DNA from: Panorpa germanica
Lineage: Eukaryota; Arthropoda; Insecta; Mecoptera; Panorpidae
Reading direction: 5' to 3'
DNA: 64,000 nucleotides
Assembly: GCA_963678705.1 (NCBI GenBank)
Contig: OY783214.1
Location: forward strand, 2,046,001 to 2,110,000
Shown here: in pieces, positions 51,722 through 62,108 of the stretch
How positions within the stretch are numbered: position 1 is the first letter of the stretch
How the letters are laid out: the number at the start of each line of letters is the position of its first letter
Notes under the pieces: generated by a model
The model's database searches: none
Seen by the model: the letters and a program-made list of their open reading frames with translations, nothing else
Told to the model about the DNA's origin: nothing
Position numbers and translations under genes: made by a program

Positions 51722-53249
51722 TATAGTGTAATACCTATTACGTTTGTGTAAGAAAATACGTTATTTTCTTATATTAGTGATTCTTGCTGATGCTACAATG
51801 ATCTAGCTATGCAAGTTCAAATTTTTTGTCATTTTTTTTTAGAAAATCTGCAAATATTTGTCTCGTATTTAATTTCCTGCTCTCGTGCCAAAATTTATGC
51901 AGCACATTCAAAACTTCTAATTTATTTGTTAGCACTGGATGGAGCGCATTATACCTGTTTCTATCGAACCAAATAGGAATTGAGACGATAAAGGGCTAGA
52001 GCGTAGAGTCAATTTTAGTTTTGTCATGCTGCGGGTAGTAGTTTCGTATTTTAAGGCACTGTGTGTCATACACTGTGCTACTTTAAGTTTATTAATATAA
52101 TAATATAATTTTTGTTTGTTTATTTAACTATTTATACTTTGCCTGTCAACTTGTTTCTAAGTGTAAGTTGATAAGTGTGTAGCAGACAATACAGCCTACT
52201 AATATAAGTAGACCTTTCGTAATGTTTACATCATTGTAGAAGATACAATACAATGTAATAGATACAAGGTTGTCATTATTTAAGAATATTCTACGCAAAA
52301 TTGTTTTCAAAACTTTTTCGAAAAATAAATGAAAAAAAATAATTGTATCGTCACAATTACCTTTCGTCAAATAGAAAGATTTTTTTTTACCCTTCATCGA
52401 AATCAATTGTATCCAGTGACATTTTTATTTTTTGTCTTTGTGAGAGTTGACAAGAAATCTTTCACGTAAAACAAATCAAATGTATTTAGTCAAAACTGTT
52501 CAAATTATATCAAAATATTTTTAAATACTACAGCTAACACCGTCTTTTATCTGTAATTGTCGATAATAACATAAATGTCAGTCAACAAAAGCCTGTCTGT
52601 AAACAACAATTATTGTGTTTTAAGGTTATAAGCCCAGTGCCAATTTCTTAATGTTTGTGTGAAAATATTTTGTTTAATTAAAATACGTTTTTAAGCTAAT
52701 TAACTTAAAGTTTGTAAGGCCATTGACTCGTGTCCTCTGATTTAAGTGAAATATATCGATTCGACATTATATGTGCAAAACAAGAAAAAGAACACATTTA
52801 GTTCTTTGTTCCGAGAAAAAATAGATAAAACTGATATTTTTTCTTTACAAGAAGAAATTAGTTTAACGTATTTGGTCTCAATTTATTTATAACTTCCTAA
52901 TATTGTTACTTATTAGCAAAATAAAATCTTAATCACTTGCGTTATTTAAAAAAAATCTTCAAATGGCATTAAAATAATAAATCGTTCAAATATCTTAATA
53001 TGCATCGACGAGCATCCCGGTAAATGTGTTCCACGGAACACCTAATATCCTCACCGTTTCTTAATTCTTTTGAATAGAATTTTATGTAAATACTAAATGT
53101 ATAGTGCATTTAATGATAATACAAAAGTTGTACTTGATTGTAGCGTCAAAAAGAATTATCTCTTTTTATACTAGTTCTTCCGAGATCCTGAGTGTTGTTA
53201 TGATTAATTATAATAATTACCAAAATAAGTGATAAAATTAAACGTTTAC
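51722..53249. other. Intron of the ABCA-like gene
   Basis: AT-rich, no recognised element. The hydrophobic minus-strand frame 52146-52406 lacks splice support and homology to ABCA and is left out. Confidence 0.4.
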
Positions 53250-53402
53250 CTCGTATGTCGTATGCATTCAATGTATGGAAAGCATAATGGAGAATTACGT
53301 TGGGGAAAATACAGGATATATATTTTATTATTTTTTGCTGTTTTGGATCAAGAGCTTCCATAAGAGCAATCACAGAAATGAACACAACTGCAGTAATAAT
53401 TC
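53250..53402 (-). CDS. ABCA-like transporter, exon c (TMD1)
   Basis: Acceptor AATTATAG precedes 53402 and donor GTAAAC follows 53250. The 153-bp exon contributes two bases, 50 codons and one base. It begins with a hydrophobic helix (I-I-T-A-V-V-F-I-S-V-I-A-L-M). Then comes I-S-C-I-F-P-N-V-I-L-H-Y-A, which is the ABCA consensus L-C-L-[LF]-P-N-x-A-L-x-x-G before a loop, followed by L-N-A-Y-D-I-R (family: [IL]-x-x-Y-E-x-R-G). Both phases match the neighbouring exons. Confidence 0.87.
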
Positions 53403-53961
53403 CTATAATTAACAACTAATATTATTGGCGTTATTCCAATTCTGTGTCTGAAGAGAATGGCCAAACGGAATATATTATTATTTTTAATAATGAAACCTTT
53501 ACATAAACTATTTACTTATTCCTTGCTGTAAAAGTCAACATAAGGATCAAGCAATCGTGTCGATTGATCTAATTTCTTTCTCTATGTTCGAATCACTCTT
53601 CATTGGGGTGGTTCTTAATTTCTAACATCTTTATTTTTACGGTCATTACTCCTAAGTATTTTTTAGCTGATCTAAAACTAAGCTCATGAACAAAGTTAAG
53701 TAATTCGTGTTCTTATAAATAGTGTGATTATCGTCATTTCTATAAGAAACTAGAATTCATTACAAATATTAGGAAAACCTTTGAAGAGTTTATTAAAAAG
53801 TACTAAAACGGAAAAGAATCATAATCATTTTTCTAACTTAGTTTTAGATCACTCAAAAAGTCTTATTGTGATTAAGATTGAGACCTTGAGATGGATTGAG
53901 AAAGAGAAGAACCACTCTACTCCATTCGCATCTACACATATACAAATTGAGTTATACTTAC
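53403..53961. other. Short intron between exons b and c
   Basis: 559 bp of AT-rich sequence. The donor of exon b is GTAAGT at its right end (minus strand). Confidence 0.7.
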
Positions 53962-54196
53962 TATTGCGAATTAAAGCCACCAGCGCAAACATGAAATTAA
54001 TAACTGCAATAAAGTATAGCACGAATAGTAAGTACAGCACCCAATAGTCAGCGTATTCAATTAGAGCAACTTTTGAAAAATTATTTTTTATGATCAACGG
54101 CAAAAAAATTGAAATTGTCAAATAAGGAAAGAAAATTCGGAAGAATCTTGTGCAGAATCGAAGATATTCTGGAACTCCGACAATATCCAGCATCTC
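53962..54196 (-). CDS. ABCA-like transporter, exon b (TMD1 helices)
   Basis: Acceptor TTGTTGCAG precedes 54196 and donor GTAAGTAT follows 53962. The 235-bp exon enters in phase 0 (78 codons plus one base). It starts E-M-L-D-I-V-G-V-P-E-Y-L-R-F, matching the ABCA hallmark E-x-M-x-[IM]-M-G-L-x-x-W-x-H-W. Two membrane segments follow (P-Y-L-T-I-S-I-F-L-P-L-I-I and V-L-Y-L-L-F-V-L-Y-F-I-A-V-I-N-F-M-F), as in the ABC2-type membrane domain. The Met-Gly-Leu core is Val-Gly-Val here. Confidence 0.88.
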
Positions 54197-54359
54197 CTGC
54201 AACAATCAAAGATCTGTTAGATATTAGGCATTCATCAAGTTTTGTTCAAAGTATATTTATTGATATGTAAAGAAATTATATTTCAAAGCTCGTCTGTCGG
54301 TAAAACAGTAACCATATACTTATGGACTTCATAGATGACGTTTGAGGAATAACGACCAA

Positions 54360-54590
54360 CACAGTTAATATTTGGAGTTGCCGGAACTTACAGTGCATAT
54401 TGTTGAGTTATTATAAAATTAGATAAAAAAAGAATTGACAATTTAAATAATAAACTTTAGATGTCATTTCTTTGATTTCAGGTAAGATAGTATGATTTAA
54501 GTTAAACAGTGTAATTATTATAATGTGTATGTAAATTACTAAAATACAAGGCCTTTATTTCAAAGCAACACATAAGTTTGATTAAAAATG
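54360..54590 (+). repeat. Dispersed repeat, copy 2 (partner at 10862-11105)
   Basis: Matches the landmarks listed for copy 1, on the same strand, with moderate divergence. Confidence 0.7.
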
Positions 54591-55568
54591 TACAAGTCCT
54601 AATAAAATTTAGATATTGTCTTATAGATATATGAATTTTTTATATAAAATATATTAAATGAATTTAATATACTCGTAAATTTCTTATGTCTATTTTAAAT
54701 AAACCGCTAGTAAATATTTTGATTTTACATTTTTATTTTTAACAACGAATAAGATAGGAATTTAGTTTTATCAGTATCAGTATCACAGCACAATTATCAG
54801 TATAGTATCTATTTCCTTATAAGATTTCATGAATGAAATCGGTTCAAGCATATCTAGTATTTTGATATCAGTAATTATACAGTATCATCTACAAATATAA
54901 CAGGTAGCCTACTTTCATGTTTCAGGTTGTCGTGAATATAAATCTTTGTGAAACACCGGCATCTATTGTTTTATCGTCATTGTCAATGTTGATTGGCATC
55001 GATTGTTCGTTCCATATGGAGGTATAGATGTTCCAATTGATAGGTAGCATGATAGTATCAGTCGAACCGTTTGTTAATAAATGTTAAGTACGGAAAACCG
55101 GTTGTTAAATTATTTTAATTACTGAAAGAATTGATATAGTGGTAATGGAACCCGTAATAGTAGGTTTCGTCAGGTTGGAAGATTCAAAAATGTGTCCATT
55201 CATTTCAATTGAGTTGGTTAAATTAAAGATGCAAAATGGCGAATCGATATTAATGATTTGATGAATTGTTTAAGTAATGTCGGATTTGGTAATAAATAGT
55301 TAAAGAAAAATTTTATAGCTGCTGCGATGAAGCAAGTTTAATGCTTGGTATAAAATCTGAAGTCACGGCTAGATGATTGAAATTGTTTTCCAAATGGTAT
55401 TGTGTGACATTGTCTAAATCATCGTTTTTAACTTATTTTCAACGATTAAATTAAAGACGTTAATCAAGTAAATTACGTTAAATCTTTCAAACATTAGATT
55501 TATGTGTTTTTTCATTAATCGAGTAAAAATCAGCTGGTGCTTAATACATCAAAAAATCTTGTACACGT
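54591..55568. other. AT-rich intron
   Basis: No recognisable gene or element. Short imperfect TCAGTAT repeats lie near 54770-54900. Confidence 0.4.
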
Positions 55569-55823
55569 TTATTTGCTTATTTGTTTATTTGTTTATTTGT
55601 TTATTTGTTTATTTGTTTAATTGTTTATTTGTTTATTTGTTTATTTGTTTATTTGTTTATTTGTTTATTTGTTTATTTGTTTATTTGTTTATTTGTTTAT
55701 TTGTTTATTTGTTTATTTGTTTATTTGTTTATTTGTTTATTTGTTTATTTGTTTATTTGTTTATTTGTTTATTTGTTTATTTGTTTATTTGATTATTTGT
55801 TTATTTGTTTATTTGTTTACGCG
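55569..55823. repeat. (TTTGTTTA)n microsatellite
   Basis: About 30 tandem 8-bp units with a few variants. Every plus frame is open (Phe-Ile-Cys-Leu-Phe-Val-Tyr-Leu repeats), which is an artefact. Confidence 0.97.
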
Positions 55824-56189
55824 ATTCGTATGGTACCTCGAAAACAGAATCGGCGATGTTTTTAAATAGTTCCCATTTTGTAGAGAAAAAAATTCTAAGA
55901 CTTTTTGCGTTCTCAGATTTTCCCCTGAATTTTTTGATAACCCGTAATTTTGGAAAAACAAAAATATTTTTTTCAACTTTTTGCTCTATAACTTTTAATT
56001 TGTAAAAGATAGAAAGTTGAAATTTGGCATGTGTATTACAAATTGGCATGTGTTATGTCGAGGGTAGAAATTGGGCTCGAAAGTTGAATTTTTATATATG
56101 AGCTAACTTTGGTACCTAATTTACAAATCGAAAAAAAATATCGCAAGTTTTGAAAAAAAGTTGGTCAAATAACGAATAAATTCAAAATA
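55824..56189. other. Intron adjoining the octamer repeat
   Basis: Unassigned sequence. TTGGTCAAATAACGAATAAA near 56161 resembles 18500. The octamer array may mark the end of a repeat element occupying this stretch. Confidence 0.35.
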
Positions 56190-56300
56190 TTTTTTTATTT
56201 TGTTGAAAAAAATATTTTCTTTAGTCAATTTATATGAAAAATTATTTTATTATTGAGCTAGTTAAATATTTTAATTTAAAAATAGAATTAACTATGAAAT
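56190..56300 (+). repeat. Dispersed repeat, copy 2 (partner at 14736-14862)
   Basis: Same ordered landmarks as copy 1, diverged, same strand. Confidence 0.6.
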
Positions 56301-56765
56301 ATAATTACGAATTATTTTATTGGACTTAAATCATATACGCCTAAAATACGTCGCTTTGCGACAGGGGTAAACTCTTGTTTTGATATATAATGCATCAGTT
56401 TCTTCCTGAAATCGTGTAGAGCTGTAGTCTCGAAGTAAGTCGTTACAACATTTTGTTTTAGTTTAGTTTTAGTCTTTTTAAATATTTGTTCTGTATGATT
56501 TATTATTAGTCTTTTTTTGTTGACGCTGCATGTGTTACCGTACATTTTTGTACCGTACCTTAATGTCGCTGTTATAATTCAGTGTTAGTTTCTTTTGACT
56601 CATATCAAATTAAAAAGTAAGAAGCTATATTCTGTCAAACTCTTGATTTAACCAAAACATATGAAGAACCAATAGACGGACATATAATAGCATAAATTTT
56701 AATAAAACTGCAAAGTATCCAACCATATACGGCCATAAAAGAAAACTGAACATAATAGATACAAC
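56301..56765. other. Intron between exons a and b, right part
   Basis: No element recognised. The minus-strand frame 56312-56545 has no identifiable domain. Confidence 0.4.
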
Positions 56766-56921
56766 CTCAACACCGCATTCGTAGTCGTAGTGCAGCTCCA
56801 TTAAGGATAGAATTAGCATTACACTGAGACCAAGTGTGAGGTAAGGGATGTAGTCTGAAATTACTTTGTCCCGGTTTTCATCGGTTGCGTAAATCGGATA
56901 CGGAAAGAGCTTGTACTCAAT
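56766..56921 (-). CDS. ABCA-like transporter, exon a (start of TMD1 helix bundle)
   Basis: Acceptor TGTTTTCAG precedes 56921. The proposed donor is GTTGTA after 56766, a weaker site chosen because it makes the join to exon b align perfectly. The 156-bp exon is exactly 52 codons, phase 0 to phase 0. It reads K-L-F-P-Y-P-I-Y-A-T-D, matching the ABCA motif [RQ]-x-F-P-Y-P-x-Y...D. A membrane helix (Y-L-T-L-G-L-S-V-M-L-I-L-S-L-M) then runs to H-Y-D-Y-E-C-G-V-E, equivalent to V-x-E-K-E-x-x-[LI]-K-E. The open frame continues past the donor into hydrophobic intron sequence, so read-through cannot be excluded. Upstream exons (first helix, large extracellular loop) are not in the window's visible part. 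Confidence 0.83.
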
Positions 56922-57062
56922 CTGAAAACACACAAAATAAATAATTTACTTATGAATAATAAAAGCGTGGATAATCGATTATTGGAGTGATTTATTTATT
57001 TTCATTTTATTTATTATTATATGCATTTAAAATAAATAGAATCTTAACTTATAAAAAAAGTC

Positions 57063-57125
57063 TTAGATGACTTAGTGGTTAGTGTGACTGCTTACAATAC
57101 TTAGTTATACGCATAAATCACAGCT
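57063..57125 (+). mobile_element. Truncated SINE head
   Basis: GATGACTTAGTGGTTAGTGTGACTGC matches the tRNA-like A-box region of SINE copy B (GTAGTGCAGTGGTTAGTA). The B-box and tail are missing or unrecognisable. Confidence 0.45.
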
Positions 57126-57482
57126 CTTTTTATTTTAACATTAATGTTTAATATTTAACCAAATTATAATTTTTAATGTATTTTATGTAATGTGCAATGC
57201 AATGTAATCCATAATCACATTGATTTAATATAAGCACTGTCTCGACAGTAAACACTGTCAGTTACGATAATAGATTTGTATGGAGAATTAATCTTTTGGG
57301 AGAAGATTAATACAAAAAAAGACAAGTAGTAATTTAAACATTGAACTTTTATTTGCACTTGTAATAATACACGTAAGCTTTGAAATTAAACTAATTAGAT
57401 GTGTGTTCGGTATAGTTGAACAACACAACTACTACGTTGATTATTATATTGAGACTGAGCTCCTGAGCAATGTGACCATGTG

Positions 57483-57490
57483 TTTATATA
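57483..57490 (-). promoter_or_regulatory. TATA box in provirus LTR
   Basis: TATATAAA on the minus strand, about 30 bp upstream of a CTCAGTCTCA initiator-like stretch. Confidence 0.45.
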
Positions 57491-57584
57491 GTATTATTTG
57501 TCATTTGATGACCTATAAGCAAATGGTTACTATGCAGGTGACAATGGTACGATGGTACGACTTGTTGTTGTCAATAGGTAATAT

Positions 57585-57712
57585 GAGTAATATTAGTCTT
57601 ATCTTAAGGTGATGAACATTGGAGTAATATTAGTCTTATCTTAAGGTGATGAACATTGGAGTAATATTAGTCTTATCTTAAGGTAATTAAATTATGCGAG
57701 TAATATTAGACT
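57585..57712. repeat. 37-bp tandem repeats in provirus LTR
   Basis: GAGTAATATTAGTCTTATCT... starts at 57585, 57622 and 57659 (exact 37-bp steps), with a partial fourth unit near 57698. Located in the presumed U3, so possibly enhancer-like. Confidence 0.85.
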
Positions 57713-57793
57713 CGTCTGGGTATTTATGATATATATGATATATATGTTGATGTTATACATAAGAAATTAATTCCTCCACCCTTACTTGAAAAC

Positions 57794-59315
57794 TTATAAT
57801 TGTGAATTTTCTTTTTCACTAGTACCAGTTTTTAACGATTCCAATTTCTTTTTAGTTATAGTTTTCTTTTGTTTTCTTTTGTACAATAGATAACTAATGA
57901 TAGTTACAATTATTATTAGGGTGAGTACATAAATGATTGTATTTATTTGTGAATAAACATTTGTATGTTTGAGTTGAATCTCATTCAAAGGGGTTAATTG
58001 TTTCAATTGGTTAATAAGATGGTTATCATATGTTAGTTGTTTAAAATTATCAATGGATATGTTTACATTGGTTGTATTATTTATTTTAATTGTGTTTGGA
58101 AATGGTATTGATTTCCAATTGATTTCACTGTGTTTCACTATTTTTCCACCTTGGTAAAATGAATCACTTTTTATGATACAGTGTTCTTGTAACTCGATCA
58201 TGTAGTTTCCTAGGATCTGCTCTTGTCTGGTTTTATCTCCGCAAATGAAGGTGATGAGGGTTTCACGGCTCGTGGAATAGATCCAGTGAGTGTCGTCTAT
58301 CTGTTGGAGGTTTTCCTTGAAGTCTGGTATCCTGGTGATATCGCATCTTGGTGTGGCTGTCGCTCGTATGAGTGGGACTATGCATGTTGATGTCTGCGTG
58401 ATACCTTGTTCTGTGAACTTATTACATGTGAACTGTCTAGTTCTAGTTTTAATACATGGGTCATTTTCAAAATAATAAGTAATATCATTAATCAAAATAT
58501 ATTTTGCCTCAGGAAAAATGATTTGGTAAGTATGATTTTTGAGTATGGGAAGAGGTTGTAATGCATACAGAGTAAATAACATTTCATGGGCTAATGGGAT
58601 GTTTATTATTATTATTATTTTGTGTTTATCTTGATATGCTTGTGTAACAATACTTTTTGTTAACTCATATTTGTCTTCTAAGTAGGGTATGACGTATTGG
58701 TTTTTCACTTGATTAGATATTTGAATTAAATCGTTATTTATTTCAGGTAATGTATAGATTGTTGAATGATGTTTATTCATTTGGAGAAATGTTAATGTTA
58801 AATCTAAATTGAGTAATTCGTCTAATACCAATTGTTGTGTTGATAAAATCTGGTGAAAGGGGAGTTCTAACTCTTGTTCATGGTGAGATTTAACTAGAAC
58901 GTTTCTAATTCCTACAGCTTGGGAAATAAAGTGATTTATTCCGTTTGTCAGTTTATTTTGGTTTTCTTGTATGTGTTGGATTGCTTCATTGAATTTATAT
59001 TCTTCAGTGGATAATACACTTGTTAATAAATTTAAGCGTTTTGCTTGTTGGTTTGAAGAATCAGTTAATTGTTGTTTTCTTTGAATCATTGCGATGTAAC
59101 TTTGGAATTTTAATTCGGGCATGATTCTACTTCCTTCATTTATTTTGGATAGTTTATTTATGCATTCGGTGAGTTTTAATCGATTCGTTAGTAATGGTCG
59201 GTAATCGATGATCTTGATTAACTTCCAATATTGCGTGATTTTATATGCGGTTCCGATATCGATGGGTAAAATGCCATGTTCGTTATTTATGACGGAGATG
59301 CTTCCACTTCTGCAT
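57794..59315 (-). CDS. Env-like glycoprotein of errantivirus-like endogenous retrovirus
   Basis: Open from the presumed splice acceptor (59316) to the stop at 57794. The first ATG in frame is at 59122 (442 codons), but about 64 upstream codons are open and resemble the N-terminal part of insect F-type Env proteins (G-I-L-P-I-D-I-G-T-A, W-K-L-I-K-I-I-D). Features: Asn/Gln-rich ectodomain with predicted helices (~20-120 after the ATG), several cysteines (~225-300), a hydrophobic membrane anchor near residues 399-421 and a basic, Lys-rich cytoplasmic tail. No stop or frameshift was seen. The role is a membrane-fusion protein of insect endogenous retroviruses; the assignment rests on position and layout more than on a catalytic motif. 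Confidence 0.7.
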
Positions 59316-62108
59316 CTGCAACAGAAATGTTTTTATTTATCAATTCCTTGATGTGTCTAAATAGGTGTTTACCAGTTTGTATGTTTTTAATAGTGGCTTT
59401 TCCATACATATTTAATTCTGTTATTTTATATGGACCTAAGTTCATAGATGTTTTTCCTTTTCTAGATGGTCCTCGTATATAAACGGTATCATCTATTTTA
59501 AACTTTGTAGGTGCTAACTTTATATTTATTCTTTCTATATATTTCTCTTTTTCTATCTGTGTTCTTTCGGCTATTGATGTTTGCAATATTTTTAATGCGT
59601 TTTGATGTTGGTTAATATTTTCTGTAGCTAAAATTCTTTGTTCTTCAAAGTCGGTTATATTTATATTAGCTCTTCTTTTACCAAAAAGTGCTTCGAAAGG
59701 TGTCATATTAATGGTGGAATGTGTTGACGAATTGTATGCGAGTAAACATTTAGTCATGATGTCTTCGGGTGACATGTTTGTTGTTTGTAGAATGCGGAAA
59801 TGTTCTATTAGTGTGCTGTGTAGTCTTTCTACTAAAGAATTTCCGGTATGATGATCTGGGGTCGTGAAATGAATTTTTACTTTATGCAAGGATAATAATT
59901 CTTTTATTGTATCACTTGTAAATTCTGTTCCACTATCTGATACAATGGTATTGGGTATTCCGTATAGGGAAAATAACTTTATTAGTACATTAGTTATGTC
60001 GTATGCATTTTTACTTTTGAGGTGTGATGCAGTGGCGAATCTTGTTAGTGCGTCAATGGTGGTAAAAAGATTTGATTTGCTATGTAAAATAAGTCTATAT
60101 GTACTTTCTCGAAAGCTTTTCGTGGTGTTGCTGTTATTTCCAGGAGTGCTTGAGTGGGTTTTCTCGTATACTTGGATGTTTGACATTCTACACAATTATT
60201 AATGAATTGTTTGGCATCATATTTTAATGAGGGCCAGTAATAAAGTTTTGTCAATTGCTTTATTAGTTCATTAGCGTTCCTATGGTTGGTTACATTAGTG
60301 TGATATTCATATAATAAACTGTTTCCTGTATCTATTTTTTCTATGTAACTAACTTGAGTGATACATCTGAATAATTTGTATCCTGATAATGTTCGTGCAT
60401 GTATTTTCACTAACATTCTATAGGTGTTATCTGTACAGAATATATAATATTTATTTTGTGGATAAAGGTGTTTTATCAATATAGTAGTTAATTGATCCAT
60501 TGGTGCTGATTTAGTATCTAACATAATATGTGTTATGTATTGGTTCTCTCGTTTAAACGTAGTGTGGTGTTTTTGTTTAAATCCTGTTGTAATAATTACT
60601 TGATGGTTGTGTAATTCTAGCGGAGTTTCACAAATAGGTATTCCGATGTCACTGTCTTCTTGTGAATGTTGTGTGGCGTCTTCATCAATTTCTATTTGGA
60701 TAAGTTGGTCTGCTTTTTGTGAGGTCACTTTTAATTCACTGAGAGGAATATTATCTTCTTCATCACTGGTTTCATCGGTGTTAACTATCAGGGATTGTTG
60801 ATCTAAGTTTTTATGAAATAATGCATTTATTTTAACACGAGAAAGTGCGTCTGCTACTACGTTATCCTTTCCAGGTTTATAATGGATATCAAAATCGTAG
60901 TCAAATAGTTTTACTTGATAGCGGGCTAACTTGCTTGAGCTATCTTTGTGAGTTTTCAACCATGCTAAGGGTTGATGGTCAGTAAATAGGTCAAATTTTC
61001 GTCCGTATAGGTAGTGATGAAAATGTTTCACTGCCCACACTATTGCGAGTAATTCTTTTTCGATTGTGGCATAATTACACTCGGCTGGGTTTAGCGTGCG
61101 CGAAGCATAAGCTATAGGATGGTCGTCTTGTGATAATAAGGCTCCTTAGGCGTAATTTGATGCGTCTGTAGTTAGTGAGAATTTCTTTGTTAAATCGGGT
61201 CTTTTAAGTACCGGTTCATTTATGAGAAGTTGTTTTAGTTTTTCATAGGCTTCTATATATTCTGGAGTTTGTTGATTTTTGACTCCTTTCTTCAAACATG
61301 CTGTGAGTGGTTTTGCAATTTTTGCATAACTAGGTATGAATTTTCTATAGAATCCGGTTAGTCCTAAAAAACTCTTAATCTCTGTAGTGGTTTTTGGAAT
61401 AGGGAATTTTCTTATTGCTTCAATTTTCTCAGGGTTGGGTTTAGCTCCGTGTTCTGTTATAACGTGACCTGGAGATGTTGTTGTAAACTAGTTCCAAAAA
61501 TAACGATATCGTCTAAATAAACGAGACATGTTTTTCCAATAAGTCCGTCAAGAACATGATTCATTAATCTCTGAAATATGGCTGGGGCATTTTTAAGGCC
61601 GAAAGGCATGCGCAAAAACTCATAATGACCATATAAAGTTAAGAATGCAGTTTTTTCGATGCTTTCTGGTTCGACTTCAATTTGATGGAAACCTGAATGG
61701 AGGTCCAGCAAAGTAAAGTAGTTTGCTCTTCCAAGACTGTCTAAGATATCTTGCATGTTAGGGATTGGAAATTTATCTTCAATTGTGATGTCATTTAATT
61801 TTTTATAATCAATGGCCATTCGAAACTTTTTCTGTCCCGATTGGTCATCTTTCTTTGATACAATGAGTACAGGATGATTGTATGGAGAACGTGATTTTCT
61901 AATTACTCCCTTTTCTAATAGGGTCTGTACCTGTCTATTCACTTCTTGTTGAGTGGTTTCAGGTAATCTATAATTTCTAGAAAATATAGGCTCGTGAGAT
62001 GTTGTGCGTATGGAACACTTGATGTCATGGGTAAATGTGAGTATTTCCTTCTCACGTGGAAATAGATCTTCGTATTTATTGAGTTATTTATAAAGTTGTT
62101 CCTTTTCT
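59287..62108 (-). pseudogene. Pol (RT-RNase H-integrase) of the provirus, broken
   Basis: Gypsy/errantivirus-type Pol in order from high to low coordinates: pre-RT (about 62090-61945), RT at 61942-61457 (I-D-Y-K-K-L-N-D, F-T-L-L-D-L-H-S-G-F, catalytic V-Y-L-D-D), RNase H (about 61200-60900, T-D-H-Q-P-L), integrase zinc finger (about 60310-60190) and core (60195-59800: V-S-D-S-G-T-E-F, then S-L-V-E-R-L-H), ending at 59287. Breaks seen: a stop near 62083, a small deletion with shift just after the RT catalytic box near 61470, a stop near 61148 and a frameshift near 60090. It cannot make a complete Pol. The rest is well preserved, so the damage is fairly young. Confidence 0.85.
59316..59317 (-). 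promoter_or_regulatory. Putative splice acceptor for subgenomic env mRNA
   Basis: ATTTCTGTTGCAG on the minus strand, inside the last codons of pol and just before the env frame. Errantiviruses make env from a spliced RNA, so this position fits. The donor was not identified. Confidence 0.45.

Larger units (their letters stand above)
57255..57775 (-). repeat. Probable 3' LTR of the errantivirus-like provirus
   Basis: Directly downstream (minus strand) of env. A purine tract AAGGGTGGAGGAA (about 57775-57788) precedes it, as a plus-strand primer site should. TATATAAA (57483-57490) gives a promoter. Near 57290 a TTAAT-rich end is the presumed LTR terminus. The 5' LTR would be outside the window, so the ends cannot be confirmed. 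Confidence 0.5.

Noticed and set aside
52146..52406. Hydrophobic 86-codon minus-strand frame in the intron next to exon c
   Set aside because: Exons c and d join in phase without it, it lacks ABCA motifs, and no suitable splice sites were seen.
55502..55869. Overlapping open frames of 82-96 codons
   Set aside because: Translation of an 8-bp repeat whose unit contains no stop in several frames.
14159..56933. First idea that the scattered minus-strand membrane exons were odorant-receptor pieces
   Set aside because: Ordered alignment shows ABCA hallmarks (F-P-Y-P, P-N-x-x-L, W-Y-F-P) plus NBD exons in matching phase, which odorant receptors lack.
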